A stretch of 60,000 nt of DNA. It comes from Hydractinia symbiolongicarpus. Its lineage: Eukaryota > Cnidaria > Hydrozoa > Anthoathecata > Hydractiniidae. The DNA lies in the NCBI RefSeq assembly GCF_029227915.1, contig NC_079888.1, forward strand, positions 4,787,001 through 4,847,000. Direction: 5' to 3'. The translations under genes and the position numbers were made by a program. Of the stretch, positions 23,464 through 30,569 are shown piece after piece. Each line of letters begins with the position of its first letter. The first letter of the stretch is position 1. The notes under the pieces were generated by a model that saw only the letters and a list, made by a program, of their open reading frames with translations, made no database searches and had not been told where the DNA came from.

Positions 23464-23766
23464 TTATGGGTAACCGTACTGATAATGCTCCCTGACGAGT
23501 TTCTTTAGTTGTTCTACAGTTTTCGATTCGGATGGTGGTGTGCATGCTAGTAACATAATACTATCGGTCACCAATTTGAAAAGCTCATTACGCCCGAGAT
23601 CTCGATCGAGATCCTGTTCGTCAAGTATTTCGAGATACATAGCGATAGCTATCAGTTCGAGAACCGTTAGTTCATTGCTAATGTGCCATATTAAGTCCCG
23701 ATTTTCTACTAAGACACATGTGTCTCGGTGGAAGTTACAAATCGAAGTAATAAATGTCGATGTCAT
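23464..23766 (-). CDS. Polinton accessory protein, 100 aa, unknown function
   Basis: The product begins MTSTFITSICNFH and is mostly helical with an acidic centre (residues 47-60) and no clear membrane segment or known motif. It shares the MTS start and the complete upstream box with polB and the 168-aa gene, but lacks their SAP motif and is otherwise unrelated in sequence. A 24-bp palindrome follows the stop. It lies between two units with matching promoters and terminators, so it was probably assembled by duplication of that control cassette. Real expression is likely from the context; function is unknown. Confidence 0.6.
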   Translation of the reverse strand: MTSTFITSICNFHRDTCVLVENRDLIWHISNELTVLELIAIAMYLEILDEQDLDRDLGRNELFKLVTDSIMLLACTPPSESKTVEQLKKLVREHYQYGYP

Positions 23767-23800
23767 GCTTGTGTATGATATACGATTTTGTAATCTTTAA
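23764..23800 (-). promoter_or_regulatory. Shared upstream box, second copy
   Basis: Minus-strand AAAGATTAC-AAAATCGTATATCATACACAAGC directly before the ATG at 23766. Similarity with the third copy extends further upstream through TATAAAAAT and CACGATTTATAA. Confidence 0.65.
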
Positions 23801-23942
23801 TCCAATTTTTATAAATCGTGTCGGAGGGCCGTGAGTGTCCTCGTTTGTAATGCAACCATCATGCTAAAACACGCTTTGTTATACATACATCGATACACCA
23901 TGGGTACCCACCCACCAGCACCTCGAGGGTCGTTAGTCCACA

Positions 23943-23966
23943 TTTGTTACTCGATCGAGTAACAAA
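23943..23966 (-). terminator. 24-bp perfect palindrome, 3' end of the 168-aa gene
   Basis: Identical to the palindrome at 23424-23447 and placed exactly 17 nt beyond the stop codon at 23983. Confidence 0.7.
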
Positions 23967-23982
23967 CTAGTTCCGTAATCCT

Positions 23983-24489
23983 TCAACACAAAGTAATACC
24001 GGCAGCCATAGAATCAGTAACCCGATTGGTCAGATGTCTCCTTGAAAACACCGGTACCCAAGATGGATAGAATCGGTAATATTCATCATGATAATCACCA
24101 CGACTAATCAGTATGGCAAGCTTCCTGTCAACGATGGAATTAACCCTGTATTCTTCAGGTATATCCGACACGGTAAAATTTTTGTAATTCGGCAGCTCTA
24201 TTGGTTTGATATATTCACTACCACGCCGCCATCCTCTATTATAATTACCGAAGTAGTAATAACTCATACAATGAGGGGCGAATCCCAGTGATGTCTCTAC
24301 TCCATCCTCGTCCCAGTTTCTGAATAAGGTCAGGTACATTTTTGGCACGGGTATCGGTTTAACCGGTGCTGACACTGTAGTGGGTGTCAATAATTCGATC
24401 AGCTTATCCTTTCTGAGACTTGAGTAGCCACGTAGGCCGCGTTCTCTAGCGAGAGCTCTTAATTCAACAATTGTATTTCTCGAAGTCAT
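23983..24489 (-). CDS. SAP-motif accessory protein, 168 aa, N-terminus duplicated from PolB
   Basis: Residues 1-50 are nearly the same as the PolB N-terminus: the SAP/Rho-N-like helix pair with ELRALARERGL and LRKDKLIELL, then TPTTVSAPVKP and a short Pro-rich linker. The rest (from MYLTLFRNWDEDG) is unlike PolB, rich in Tyr, Trp and Arg, and matches nothing I recognise. The SAP motif usually binds DNA, so the protein may bring its C-terminal part to element DNA; that is inference. It has the same upstream box and palindromic 3' end as its neighbour. Confidence 0.7.
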   Translation of the reverse strand: MTSRNTIVELRALARERGLRGYSSLRKDKLIELLTPTTVSAPVKPIPVPKMYLTLFRNWDEDGVETSLGFAPHCMSYYYFGNYNRGWRRGSEYIKPIELPNYKNFTVSDIPEEYRVNSIVDRKLAILISRGDYHDEYYRFYPSWVPVFSRRHLTNRVTDSMAAGITLC

Positions 24490-24523
24490 GCTTGGTTATG
24501 ATATACGATTTTGTAATCTTTAA
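24487..24523 (-). promoter_or_regulatory. Shared upstream box, third copy
   Basis: Minus-strand AAAGATTACAAAATCGTATA and TCATAACCAAGC before the ATG at 24489, differing from the other two at a few positions near the ATG. The region further upstream (TATAAAAAAT, CCAACACGATT) also matches copy 2. Confidence 0.65.
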
Positions 24524-24588
24524 CCCATTTTTTATAAATCGTGTTGGAGGTTCGTGACCTGTACACCATGGGTACCCACCCACTAACA

Positions 24589-24612
24589 TTTGTTACCCGC
24601 CTGAGTAACAAA
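24589..24612 (-). terminator. Stem-loop TTTGTTAC...GTAACAAA, 3' end of the small SAP gene
   Basis: Same outer arms as the 24-bp palindromes, with a diverged 8-nt centre (CCGCCTGA), 14 nt beyond the stop codon at 24626. Confidence 0.65.
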
Positions 24613-24625
24613 AAAAAATCTCCAA

Positions 24626-24895
24626 TCACTTGGATCTCTTGTCGTTATAACGTTTTTGAGATTTTAGATATGCCTCCCTGTTTTCCGACCTCCACCTTGA
24701 ACAGTATCCGTACCATTCCTTCTTAGTATCCAGATCGATGGTGTAGGATGGGTCGAGATCATTCTTCTCAATCACCTCAATCAATTTAGCTTTTTTCATT
24801 CCAGCAATATACTTCACCCCACGGGATTTAGCAACCTCTCGCAACTCTCTCAGTTTCATCAATTTGTAATCTGGTGTGGTATTCATGTCTGACAT
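24626..24895 (-). CDS. Small SAP-domain protein, 89 aa
   Basis: The likely start is the ATG of MSDMNTTPDYK at 24895; the frame stays open to 24937 but that extension is only Tyr/Ile from an AT-rich leader. The motif LRELREVAKSRGV-LIEVIEKNDL is a SAP/Rho-N-like helix-extended-helix. A basic C-terminus follows (Trp/Arg/Lys, ending YNDKRSK). It is probably a DNA-binding protein. This is the third SAP module in the element. It is divergent to the integrase gene, with 99 bp of AT-rich sequence between their starts, and is followed by a stem-loop. Confidence 0.7.
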   Translation of the reverse strand: MSDMNTTPDYKLMKLRELREVAKSRGVKYIAGMKKAKLIEVIEKNDLDPSYTIDLDTKKEWYGYCSRWRSENREAYLKSQKRYNDKRSK

Positions 24896-24994
24896 ATTAA
24901 TATTAATATAAATATAAATATAAAAAACTTTAAGCACTTTTATCGTACCACATCATAACAAAAAGAGATAAATAAAGTTGTGCATAAATAAAAC
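24896..24994. promoter_or_regulatory. Divergent promoter region of small SAP gene and integrase
   Basis: 99 bp, strongly AT-rich with ATATAAATATAAATATAAA on one side and CATAAATAAAAC just before the integrase ATG (24984-24994). The latter fits the TATA-like AAAACATG start motif seen at several genes of the element. Confidence 0.5.
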
Positions 24995-25939
24995 ATGTCA
25001 AACTCTAAACTTCAAGAGACTTACTATCAACCTCAAAATTTATGGAAAGGACAAAAGGCTGTTCAGAATTTAAGAGGATTCGGTTTCAAGCCAAAGGAGA
25101 TTAAGAAGTGGCTATCAAAACAAGCATTTTGGCAAGTACATTTACCCGCTCCAAAACATGTTGAAAGACCACATTATGAAGTTACCACCCCTAATGATTT
25201 ACATCAATTCGATTTATTGTACATGCCCGGTGACATACTGTATGGTAATAAATATAAGTACATTTTGTCGGGAATCGATGCTGCTTCCAGATACAAAGTA
25301 GCCCGACCTTTGAGGAGTAAGAAAGCCAAAGAGGTTGCCGCTATGATTGAGGACATCTACAAGACAGGACCATTAACTTATCCGAAAACTTTCCAGTGTG
25401 ATAACGGTTCAGAATTCAAAGCAGATGTGACAAAGCTGTTGGAGAAGCATAAGGTTGAAATTAAAAGGGCGACTACAAAATATAAGCATACGCACACAGC
25501 TTTTGTTGAGGCGTTGAACAAGATACTTGCGGAAAATTTATTCAAAATACAAGATGCTCAAGAACTGAATGATTCGGAAAAGGTATCATCTACATGGGTT
25601 AAGCATCTGTATAAACTGATTGATAGGCTAAACGATACAAAGACGCAGATGATTGGTATGAAACCAAAAGATGCTATTATAATGAAAGAGGTGCCTCTTG
25701 CTAAACGAGAGAATTATCCACCTGAAGTAGAATTACTGATAATTATTGATGGGCGGAGACGGGCAACCGATAGAATATGGTCGAAAAACACATATAGATT
25801 GCGTGAGGTAATAGCGCAACCTGGTAACCGTGTAATGTACTATGTTCAAGACGGACCCAGACGGGCTTTTGTAAAAGAGGAATTGATGTTAATACCTGAA
25901 GATACAGAATTACCTCCTGATTATGTGCAAGGTTGGTGA
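24995..25939 (+). CDS. INT: Polinton retroviral-type integrase
   Basis: A 314-aa DDE integrase that should join the element ends to chromosomal DNA. The rve core has the first Asp in LHQFDLLYMP (about residue 73), the second in FQCDNGSEF, and Glu in AFVEALNKIL. The second Asp and the Glu are separated by exactly 35 residues (D,D-35-E). No HHCC zinc finger is visible at the N-terminus. The C-terminal part (about residues 245-305) resembles the SH3-like DNA-binding region of integrases. The gene is intact, transcribed opposite to polB, and a stem-loop follows 24 nt after the stop. Confidence 0.93.
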   Translation: MSNSKLQETYYQPQNLWKGQKAVQNLRGFGFKPKEIKKWLSKQAFWQVHLPAPKHVERPHYEVTTPNDLHQFDLLYMPGDILYGNKYKYILSGIDAASRYKVARPLRSKKAKEVAAMIEDIYKTGPLTYPKTFQCDNGSEFKADVTKLLEKHKVEIKRATTKYKHTHTAFVEALNKILAENLFKIQDAQELNDSEKVSSTWVKHLYKLIDRLNDTKTQMIGMKPKDAIIMKEVPLAKRENYPPEVELLIIIDGRRRATDRIWSKNTYRLREVIAQPGNRVMYYVQDGPRRAFVKEELMLIPEDTELPPDYVQGW

Positions 25940-25963
25940 AAAAGGGGGCGATACATAAAAAGT

Positions 25964-25988
25964 ATCTTTACCTGTTTCTGGTAAAGAT
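25964..25988 (+). terminator. Stem-loop ATCTTTACC...GGTAAAGAT after the integrase
   Basis: A 9-bp stem with loop TGTTTCT. The same stem and loop core recur at 34700-34724 after the last plus-strand gene. Confidence 0.7.
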
Positions 25989-26148
25989 GATTGTGCAGGG
26001 GATCGCGCGGGGCGGTCGGCAGATAGGGCCGCTATGGCTTAGTCTTGGGGGACGATCGCGCCACATAATGTCACAAACCGCCTTACTTTCAAATATTAAT
26101 TTTTCAAATAGCACACGAAATATGCGAGTGATGTACATGCGCATATCA
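25989..26148. other. Gap between convergent genes with a GC-rich segment
   Basis: About 160 bp without a gene. 25995-26060 is unusually GC-rich and contains two direct GATCGCG copies. A weak stem (GTGATGT...ATATCAC, 26128-26149) abuts the stop codon of the 199-aa gene and may be its 3' signal. Confidence 0.4.
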
Positions 26149-26748
26149 CTAACCTTGTTCCTGATTTACCGTCTTTCTGAGGCTTTGGACCTCGGCCATT
26201 AGACTTTTTTCAAACTGGTTGCGCGTTTCGCTCTCCATCTTTCTGTCGGTTTTCGTAATTTTGTCCAGAGCTTCGTAGTATATACCGCACAGGGTTTGAA
26301 ATTCAATGTGACTAATGTCATCATTATCCAATGCTCGTGAGAAAGAGTTTTCAAACACAGAAAGCGCAGATGTTACAACATCACATAATTTCATGACTTT
26401 GTTTAGTTTCTTTTGATATCTCTTAATCGATGCCGAGATAATGGTACAGGATATAGCTCCACCTATGGATACACTGGAAAGTCCTATAGAAATGGGAATT
26501 CCAACAAGGGTAGCGCTGGTTGCTATCGTACCAATACCGGTGGAAATGGCTAAGGTTTCTGAGATGTAGAGTGAAATCGTTAATTTTTCTAGTGCTTTGA
26601 CATATTTATACTCCTTGTCCTGGAATATCCCTTTTAATTTTATCAACTCGTCAAGTTGAGAATTCACTATATTTGTGTTAAACTTGTCTTGCTTGCTCGA
26701 ATACTCGGGAGCAGTAGGTAACTTTGGATAAATCTTAAGATCGGCCAT
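26149..26748 (-). CDS. Polinton hydrophobic-core helical protein, 199 aa
   Basis: Soluble helical ends flank a long Gly/Ser/Ile/Ala-rich hydrophobic stretch (about residues 57-108, ISETLAISTGIGTIATSA onward) long enough for two membrane helices. A basic helix (KRYQKKLNKVMKL) comes next. I have seen this layout in other Polinton accessory proteins, but I know of no assigned function. A membrane-inserting or virion role is possible. It is intact and divergent from the 409-aa gene, with 44 bp between the two starts. Confidence 0.7.
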   Translation of the reverse strand: MADLKIYPKLPTAPEYSSKQDKFNTNIVNSQLDELIKLKGIFQDKEYKYVKALEKLTISLYISETLAISTGIGTIATSATLVGIPISIGLSSVSIGGAISCTIISASIKRYQKKLNKVMKLCDVVTSALSVFENSFSRALDNDDISHIEFQTLCGIYYEALDKITKTDRKMESETRNQFEKSLMAEVQSLRKTVNQEQG

Positions 26749-26780
26749 TTCTATTATCTTAAGAAAAAACTATCCTCTAA

Positions 26781-26792
26781 ATAAAATAAAAC
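26781..26792 (+). promoter_or_regulatory. TATA-like AAAAC-ATG start motif
   Basis: ATAAAATAAAAC immediately upstream of the ATG at 26793. The same arrangement occurs at 24984-24994, 28515-28525 and 28899-28908. Confidence 0.5.
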
Positions 26793-28032
26793 ATGACAGA
26801 CATTGATATTGATCCGTTTGGTGACCATGGTCATGGATGAAACCACACCTCTGGTACCGAAGGAACGCACACGGGTACAGATACACACACCTGATGAAAA
26901 GGAGACATCATTCGGTGGAGGCTCCTCTCAACGCGCTAGAGTTACTAGTGAGCGGGTTAAATCACTCTATAAGGTGCTATTAACTAAATATCCAAACGAG
27001 AACCCGAGCGTGATACATACCGATCTGTTTGAGATTCGTGGCGGTGAATTATACTACAAGGGTGATGACAGACCGCTGACACATGGTGGATCTCTAAGGT
27101 CTACCGGTACCATTGCAGATCTACTGGGCAAGAAAAGGCTGCGCAGTTTGGGGTTCGATATACCGAAAGGTAGTATAACCCCCCGACAGGCCGCTAGGCT
27201 AAACAAAATAGAAGAGAGACTACCGTCACCGGATAAAATAGAAAATGCGACTGATATAGAATTAGAAACTATGTCTGGAGATGTGGTAAACAGTGCGGAG
27301 GACCTGGTATCGCTGGTCGATGATGGTGCACTTAGAGCTGAATATCACCCGCGGGATATTCGCGGATTGGATAATTCGGTGCAAAAAATTCGGGGAAGTC
27401 TCCAACTCTCGACCGCCAAAAAGGTAGATATCGAGAACAACATCCATAAGGAACAAATGAAGTTGAAGGAGTTGGAAGATCCCTCATACACGGATGAACA
27501 GAGGGAGCAGGTGGCCGAGAGGTTGGAAAAGCTAAACGATGAGTTGGAAGCCAACCAGGATGCCATCAATATCCTCAAGGGTGAACTTAACACCCAGATA
27601 AAAAGCATAAAGGAGACAATCGCCAAGGTACTTAGCAAAGAAACTACATTGGGTGAAAAGATACGAACGCTATTCCGTGAGCAGGGTATCACCGTTGTCA
27701 GTGTACTAACGGCATTCGGGATGGTTATCGGACTTTTGGTTGAAACTTTGACGCCCGGAGGTGGGGGGTCATCTACCGGTAATACAAAAAATCATGAAAA
27801 AACCGAGGGCGGTGCGAGGGAATGGATAAAGAACAAGCTGAGCGCGCTGGGATCTCTCCTGGGTAGATTAGCCGGTGCCGCAGCCGCGTCCCTACCGGGT
27901 ATACTTGGATCCATCGTATCATGGATCCTAAATAGAGCAAAGGAAGCCGTCGGTTGGTTGAGTCAAAACCTGTGGGCTTTGATAGTTGGAATCGGAGGTC
28001 TGATATACACCTACATGGTTACAAAGCGTTAG
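26793..28032 (+). pseudogene. Polinton coiled-coil membrane protein, ~410 aa, frame broken near the N-terminus
   Basis: The ATG at 26793, which has the element's AAAAC-ATG context, opens a frame (MTDIDIDPFGDHG) that stops after 15 codons at 26838-26840. The long frame continues from 26803 in the next register; its first ATG is 26827. I recall a DPFG-type start in related Polinton proteins, so a one-base indel near 26826-26838 is the likely explanation. The body has a conserved region (about 40-140), a coiled coil (about 195-270), a hydrophobic segment (TVVSVLTAFGMVIGLLVETL), a Gly/Ser linker, an Ala/Leu amphipathic stretch and a C-terminal membrane helix (ALIVGIGGLIYTYMV). Probably a virion or membrane protein. 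If ATG 26827 is used the protein could still be made. Confidence 0.75.
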
Positions 28033-28046
28033 TGGAATCTGGAATA

Positions 28047-28071
28047 TATGTTACATGACACATGTAACATA
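28047..28071. terminator. Stem-loop shared by two convergent transcription units
   Basis: TATGTTACATG and CATGTAACATA with a 3-nt loop. It lies 14 nt after the stop of the plus-strand 409-aa gene and 17 nt after the stop of the minus-strand 141-aa gene, so it can serve both strands. Confidence 0.75.
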
Positions 28072-28088
28072 ATACCTGCGGTATCGTA

Positions 28089-28514
28089 CTATTTTTCGAA
28101 ATACCACACGGCACCCCCGACACCGATCATGCTTAGCGCGATAAATGCCAATTCCCGTTCATGCTGGCCATTGGCGGGTGTATAAAAGTCGCTCAATACG
28201 GGTTCGCGCGGAATATCCGTGAGAGTTGATCCTCCAAACACTTTTTTATATTCACGCATCGCATCATCCAGCTCTGTGAATTTACACTCGGCCTTCTTCT
28301 CAAGTCTGAGCTGCTTATTGATAAAGTCCACCCTCTCTTGTCTTTTACGTTGCCATATAACCTGAGCCTTTTGTAGCTGTTCTATGGCAAGATCATGTCG
28401 CTTCCGTTCCTTATCTATCCTATCCTTGGATAAACTTGAAAAGAGATAGCTTGATCCGGTGAAAGCCAAAGCGTTCGCGAAGGCACCTCCCAACATCATT
28501 GCAATTGAAGCCAT
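28089..28514 (-). CDS. Polinton small membrane/coiled-coil protein, 141 aa
   Basis: An N-terminal hydrophobic Ala/Gly-rich segment (MASIAMMLGGAFANALAF), then a Lys/Arg/Glu-rich coiled-coil-like helix (about 30-90), the motif LSDFYTP, and a C-terminal hydrophobic helix (LAFIALSMIGVGGAVWYF). The family recurs in Polintons as far as I recall, with no known role; a virion membrane or minor structural protein is plausible. It starts after a TATATAAAAC motif and is the last gene of the minus-strand cluster, ending at the shared stem-loop. Confidence 0.75.
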   Translation of the reverse strand: MASIAMMLGGAFANALAFTGSSYLFSSLSKDRIDKERKRHDLAIEQLQKAQVIWQRKRQERVDFINKQLRLEKKAECKFTELDDAMREYKKVFGGSTLTDIPREPVLSDFYTPANGQHERELAFIALSMIGVGGAVWYFEK

Positions 28515-28525
28515 GTTTTATATAA
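28515..28525 (-). promoter_or_regulatory. TATA-like start motif of the 141-aa gene
   Basis: Minus-strand TTATATAAAAC directly before ATG 28514. Confidence 0.5.
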
Positions 28526-28545
28526 TCCGGTATAATTTAGTGGCG

Positions 28546-28671
28546 TTATTTTAATACGATAGCTTCGGAGTCTATGACATCGGTATCCTTGTATTCCACC
28601 TTTGGTAAAATCCTCTCAACTTTCTTACGTTGACATAAAACCCAGACCAACCATTCCAGTATTCGCAACAT
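28546..28671 (-). CDS. Small hydrophobic protein, 41 aa
   Basis: Starts MLRILEWLVWVLCQRKK (a short hydrophobic or amphipathic helix followed by basic residues) and ends in an acidic tail. Its ATG overlaps the stop codon of the upstream 75-aa gene by one base (TAATG). This suggests coupled translation or a shared transcript. It is too short to be certain from sequence alone, but its exact fit between two real genes supports it. Confidence 0.55.
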   Translation of the reverse strand: MLRILEWLVWVLCQRKKVERILPKVEYKDTDVIDSEAIVLK

Positions 28672-28898
28672 TATATATTTATAGTTTCAGGTATAATTTT
28701 TTGCTTAACCAGATATTCTCTTGACATTTCACTTGCGGCGACTATGGCTACAAGCTTTCCGGTATCTTCCAGGTCAAACTTCTGAATTGAGGGTGGTGTC
28801 ATTTTTAATACCTTTTTCCCGAGCATTGAATAGCCTACAGCGAAAACGCATACGACCGATGCTTTATAAATATCGTTGACTATACTTTTCTTATCCAT
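28671..28898 (-). CDS. Small membrane protein, 75 aa
   Basis: One hydrophobic segment (ASVVCVFAVGYSMLGKKVL) near the N-terminus and a second mildly hydrophobic stretch (GKLVAIVAASEM). It belongs to the minus-strand virion-protein cluster of the Polinton, has a TATATAAAAC motif before the ATG, and overlaps the next small gene by one base. The family is not recognised. Confidence 0.6.
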   Translation of the reverse strand: MDKKSIVNDIYKASVVCVFAVGYSMLGKKVLKMTPPSIQKFDLEDTGKLVAIVAASEMSREYLVKQKIIPETINI

Positions 28899-28908
28899 GT
28901 TTTATATA
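28899..28908 (-). promoter_or_regulatory. TATA-like start motif of the 75-aa gene
   Basis: Minus-strand TATATAAAAC directly before ATG 28898. Confidence 0.5.
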
Positions 28909-28940
28909 CTTCGAGATTATAATATCGCGATATTATCCCT

Positions 28941-29342
28941 TTATTCCATTTCAAGTTTACCCATTCTCATAGTTTTTTTATTATCTGAGTAACTTGGTGG
29001 GGTACCCTTCACCTTAATATTTTTGTCCTTATTTTTATAAACGAAATAAGCACCAATTAGTACCATAACTATCACACCACCACCACCCATTATTGTGTAG
29101 TTCACCCCACCGTTTTTAGGACCATCTGTCACGGAATCCTCAATTACAATATCCTTAGGATCCTCCAACTGTGTCTGAGGTGTCGGCTGGGTTTGTGTCT
29201 GAGGTGCTGACTGTGCCTCCGTCTGAGCCATGAGCAATCTTTTATATTCTTCCCTATTTTTACGATTGTATTCGGCCAGCCTCTTACCGGCCTCAACCTT
29301 TTTAGGGTTCTTCGTTGTCACCTGAACTGGAGTATCCGACAT
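28941..29342 (-). CDS. Polinton Lys-rich single-pass membrane protein, 133 aa
   Basis: The N-terminal basic region (KNPKKVEAGKRLAEYNRKN) is followed by a Gln/Pro/Thr repeat (about 46-60). One membrane helix (GGGGVIVMVLIGAYFVY, about 89-105) and a basic tail complete it. The basic motif plus a single helix recurs in Polinton accessory proteins I have seen. A virion membrane or core protein is plausible. Its 5' end overlaps the 3' end of the upstream gene by 41 bp in another frame. Confidence 0.7.
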   Translation of the reverse strand: MSDTPVQVTTKNPKKVEAGKRLAEYNRKNREEYKRLLMAQTEAQSAPQTQTQPTPQTQLEDPKDIVIEDSVTDGPKNGGVNYTIMGGGGVIVMVLIGAYFVYKNKDKNIKVKGTPPSYSDNKKTMRMGKLEME

Positions 29343-29907
29343 CTTTAGTATCCGTATCGATATTGTTTAAATTTTTTCCCGCGATATAATGCCTACCTGT
29401 TATTAAACCTACACTGATTGGTGATAGTAGTGATCCGAACTTATAATATAGATCACATGTGAACCTTTGGAGTGCCGAGTTTAGGAATGGATCATTCTCC
29501 AGGTCATCACTCAGAGCTTTTTGATTTTTTATACCCAGGGCTGTACAGGCGCCCATGGAGTACATGTGGATTATTGACTCCCCTAGAGACTTTACCATTT
29601 GACCGGACAGTTTAGCCTCGTATATGGTGAAAAGTTTATCCACCTCATCATTCTTGAGCTTTTGAATTTGCTCCTCCGTATACATCTTCCCAAGATATAA
29701 CTTGCTATTTCCGGTCAGCACACACTCGAGCAATTTTTGTCTCTTCCCATCATCCTGGTCCTCGATAAAAATTAGGTTGTCAATTGCGGTTTCAGCCATT
29801 TTCAATAGTGATAGGTATTTTTTAATACAAAAAAGACAAAAACTAACCAATACCAGCAATAGCACTACAGCTATCACCAGTAATATGAAATTTATATATT
29901 CTATCAT
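29302..29907 (-). CDS. Polinton membrane-anchored protein, 201 aa
   Basis: A strong N-terminal membrane helix (FILLVIAVVLLLVLVSFCLF, residues 7-26) precedes a helical domain (about 37-180) with many Leu and Lys. An internal ATG (MAETAIDN) could give a soluble form. The body resembles a recurrent Polinton protein family without assigned function. It is first in the minus-strand cluster after the stem-loop at 29936-29960, and overlaps the following gene by 41 bp. Confidence 0.7.
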   Translation of the reverse strand: MIEYINFILLVIAVVLLLVLVSFCLFCIKKYLSLLKMAETAIDNLIFIEDQDDGKRQKLLECVLTGNSKLYLGKMYTEEQIQKLKNDEVDKLFTIYEAKLSGQMVKSLGESIIHMYSMGACTALGIKNQKALSDDLENDPFLNSALQRFTCDLYYKFGSLLSPISVGLITGRHYIAGKNLNNIDTDTKDVGYSSSGDNEEP

Positions 29908-29935
29908 TAGGATAGTACTGTAGTTTTTCTATAGA

Positions 29936-29960
29936 TTTGTTACAAGACTCTTGTAACAAA
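29936..29960 (-). terminator. Stem-loop TTTGTTACAAG...CTTGTAACAAA after the ATPase
   Basis: An 11-bp perfect stem with loop ACT, ending 11 nt beyond the ATPase stop (29972). It shares its outer eight bases with the palindromes at 23424 and 23943. It separates the capsid/ATPase unit from the next cluster. Confidence 0.75.
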
Positions 29961-29971
29961 AAACTTCCAAT

Positions 29972-30568
29972 CTAACAAATCACGTGTGTTCTTGGATGTT
30001 CCATCCTCATGACTAAATGTGTATATTTACCATCTTTTAGCCTTTCCTTAACCTTCTGGATCTCCGATGATTCAATGACATCATTCTCTTCGTGGATAGT
30101 TGCGAGATCATGTCTGTCCTTCGGATACCACACATATAACATTTTTGCCTGCCTTCGTAAGTTCTTCGGTATCGCGGTGTATGATTGTGTGAGTAACCAC
30201 ATTGTGTGGTTTCGATGACGACCGCTGATGGCCAGCTCCAGCAGCGGTTGCCTCTTTTTATCCAGTTTTTCATCCGCGATAATGTCATCGATCAGGAATA
30301 ATGTTTTGTATCCGGCACAGAAATCCGTCATCTTTTGGATCCATTCACACAACATACCCATGGGCTCAATTAGAATCACATATTTATCCCTCCAGAACCA
30401 TTTTCGACACATATATGTCTTGTTCCATCTTAATGTTGGACATATAATCACAATGAAATCGAAGTGATCAAAGTATTCACTCTCTAGCAGCGTTACAACG
30501 CGTTTGGATTTTCCGCAGCCCGTTGGACCGACGAATAGTGCCGTGTGAGGATCTTTCATGTAGTCCAT
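29972..30568 (-). CDS. FtsK/A32-like DNA-packaging ATPase
   Basis: Genome-packaging ATPase of the FtsK-HerA type found in Polintons, adenovirus-like elements and virophages. Walker A is VGPTGCGKS near the N-terminus and Walker B is LFLIDDI. A sensor-like LLTQSY and an arginine-rich end region (NLRRQAKML) follow. The start is chosen at 30568 (MDYMKDPHTALF), two bases beyond the end of the capsid stop codon (TAAG-ATG); an upstream in-frame ATG at 30595 would overlap the capsid gene by 26 bp. The product is 198 aa (207 with the upstream start), and the gene is intact. Confidence 0.9.
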   Translation of the reverse strand: MDYMKDPHTALFVGPTGCGKSKRVVTLLESEYFDHFDFIVIICPTLRWNKTYMCRKWFWRDKYVILIEPMGMLCEWIQKMTDFCAGYKTLFLIDDIIADEKLDKKRQPLLELAISGRHRNHTMWLLTQSYTAIPKNLRRQAKMLYVWYPKDRHDLATIHEENDVIESSEIQKVKERLKDGKYTHLVMRMEHPRTHVIC

Positions 30569-30569
30569 C

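Noticed and set aside
25933-26202. 89-codon plus-strand frame after the integrase
   Set aside because: It overlaps the integrase stop, the stem-loop and the 3' end of the 199-aa gene; the product is low-complexity and has no start-motif context.
30009-30467. Plus-strand frames opposite the ATPase
   Set aside because: Shadows of the conserved minus-strand ATPase; no motifs or start context.
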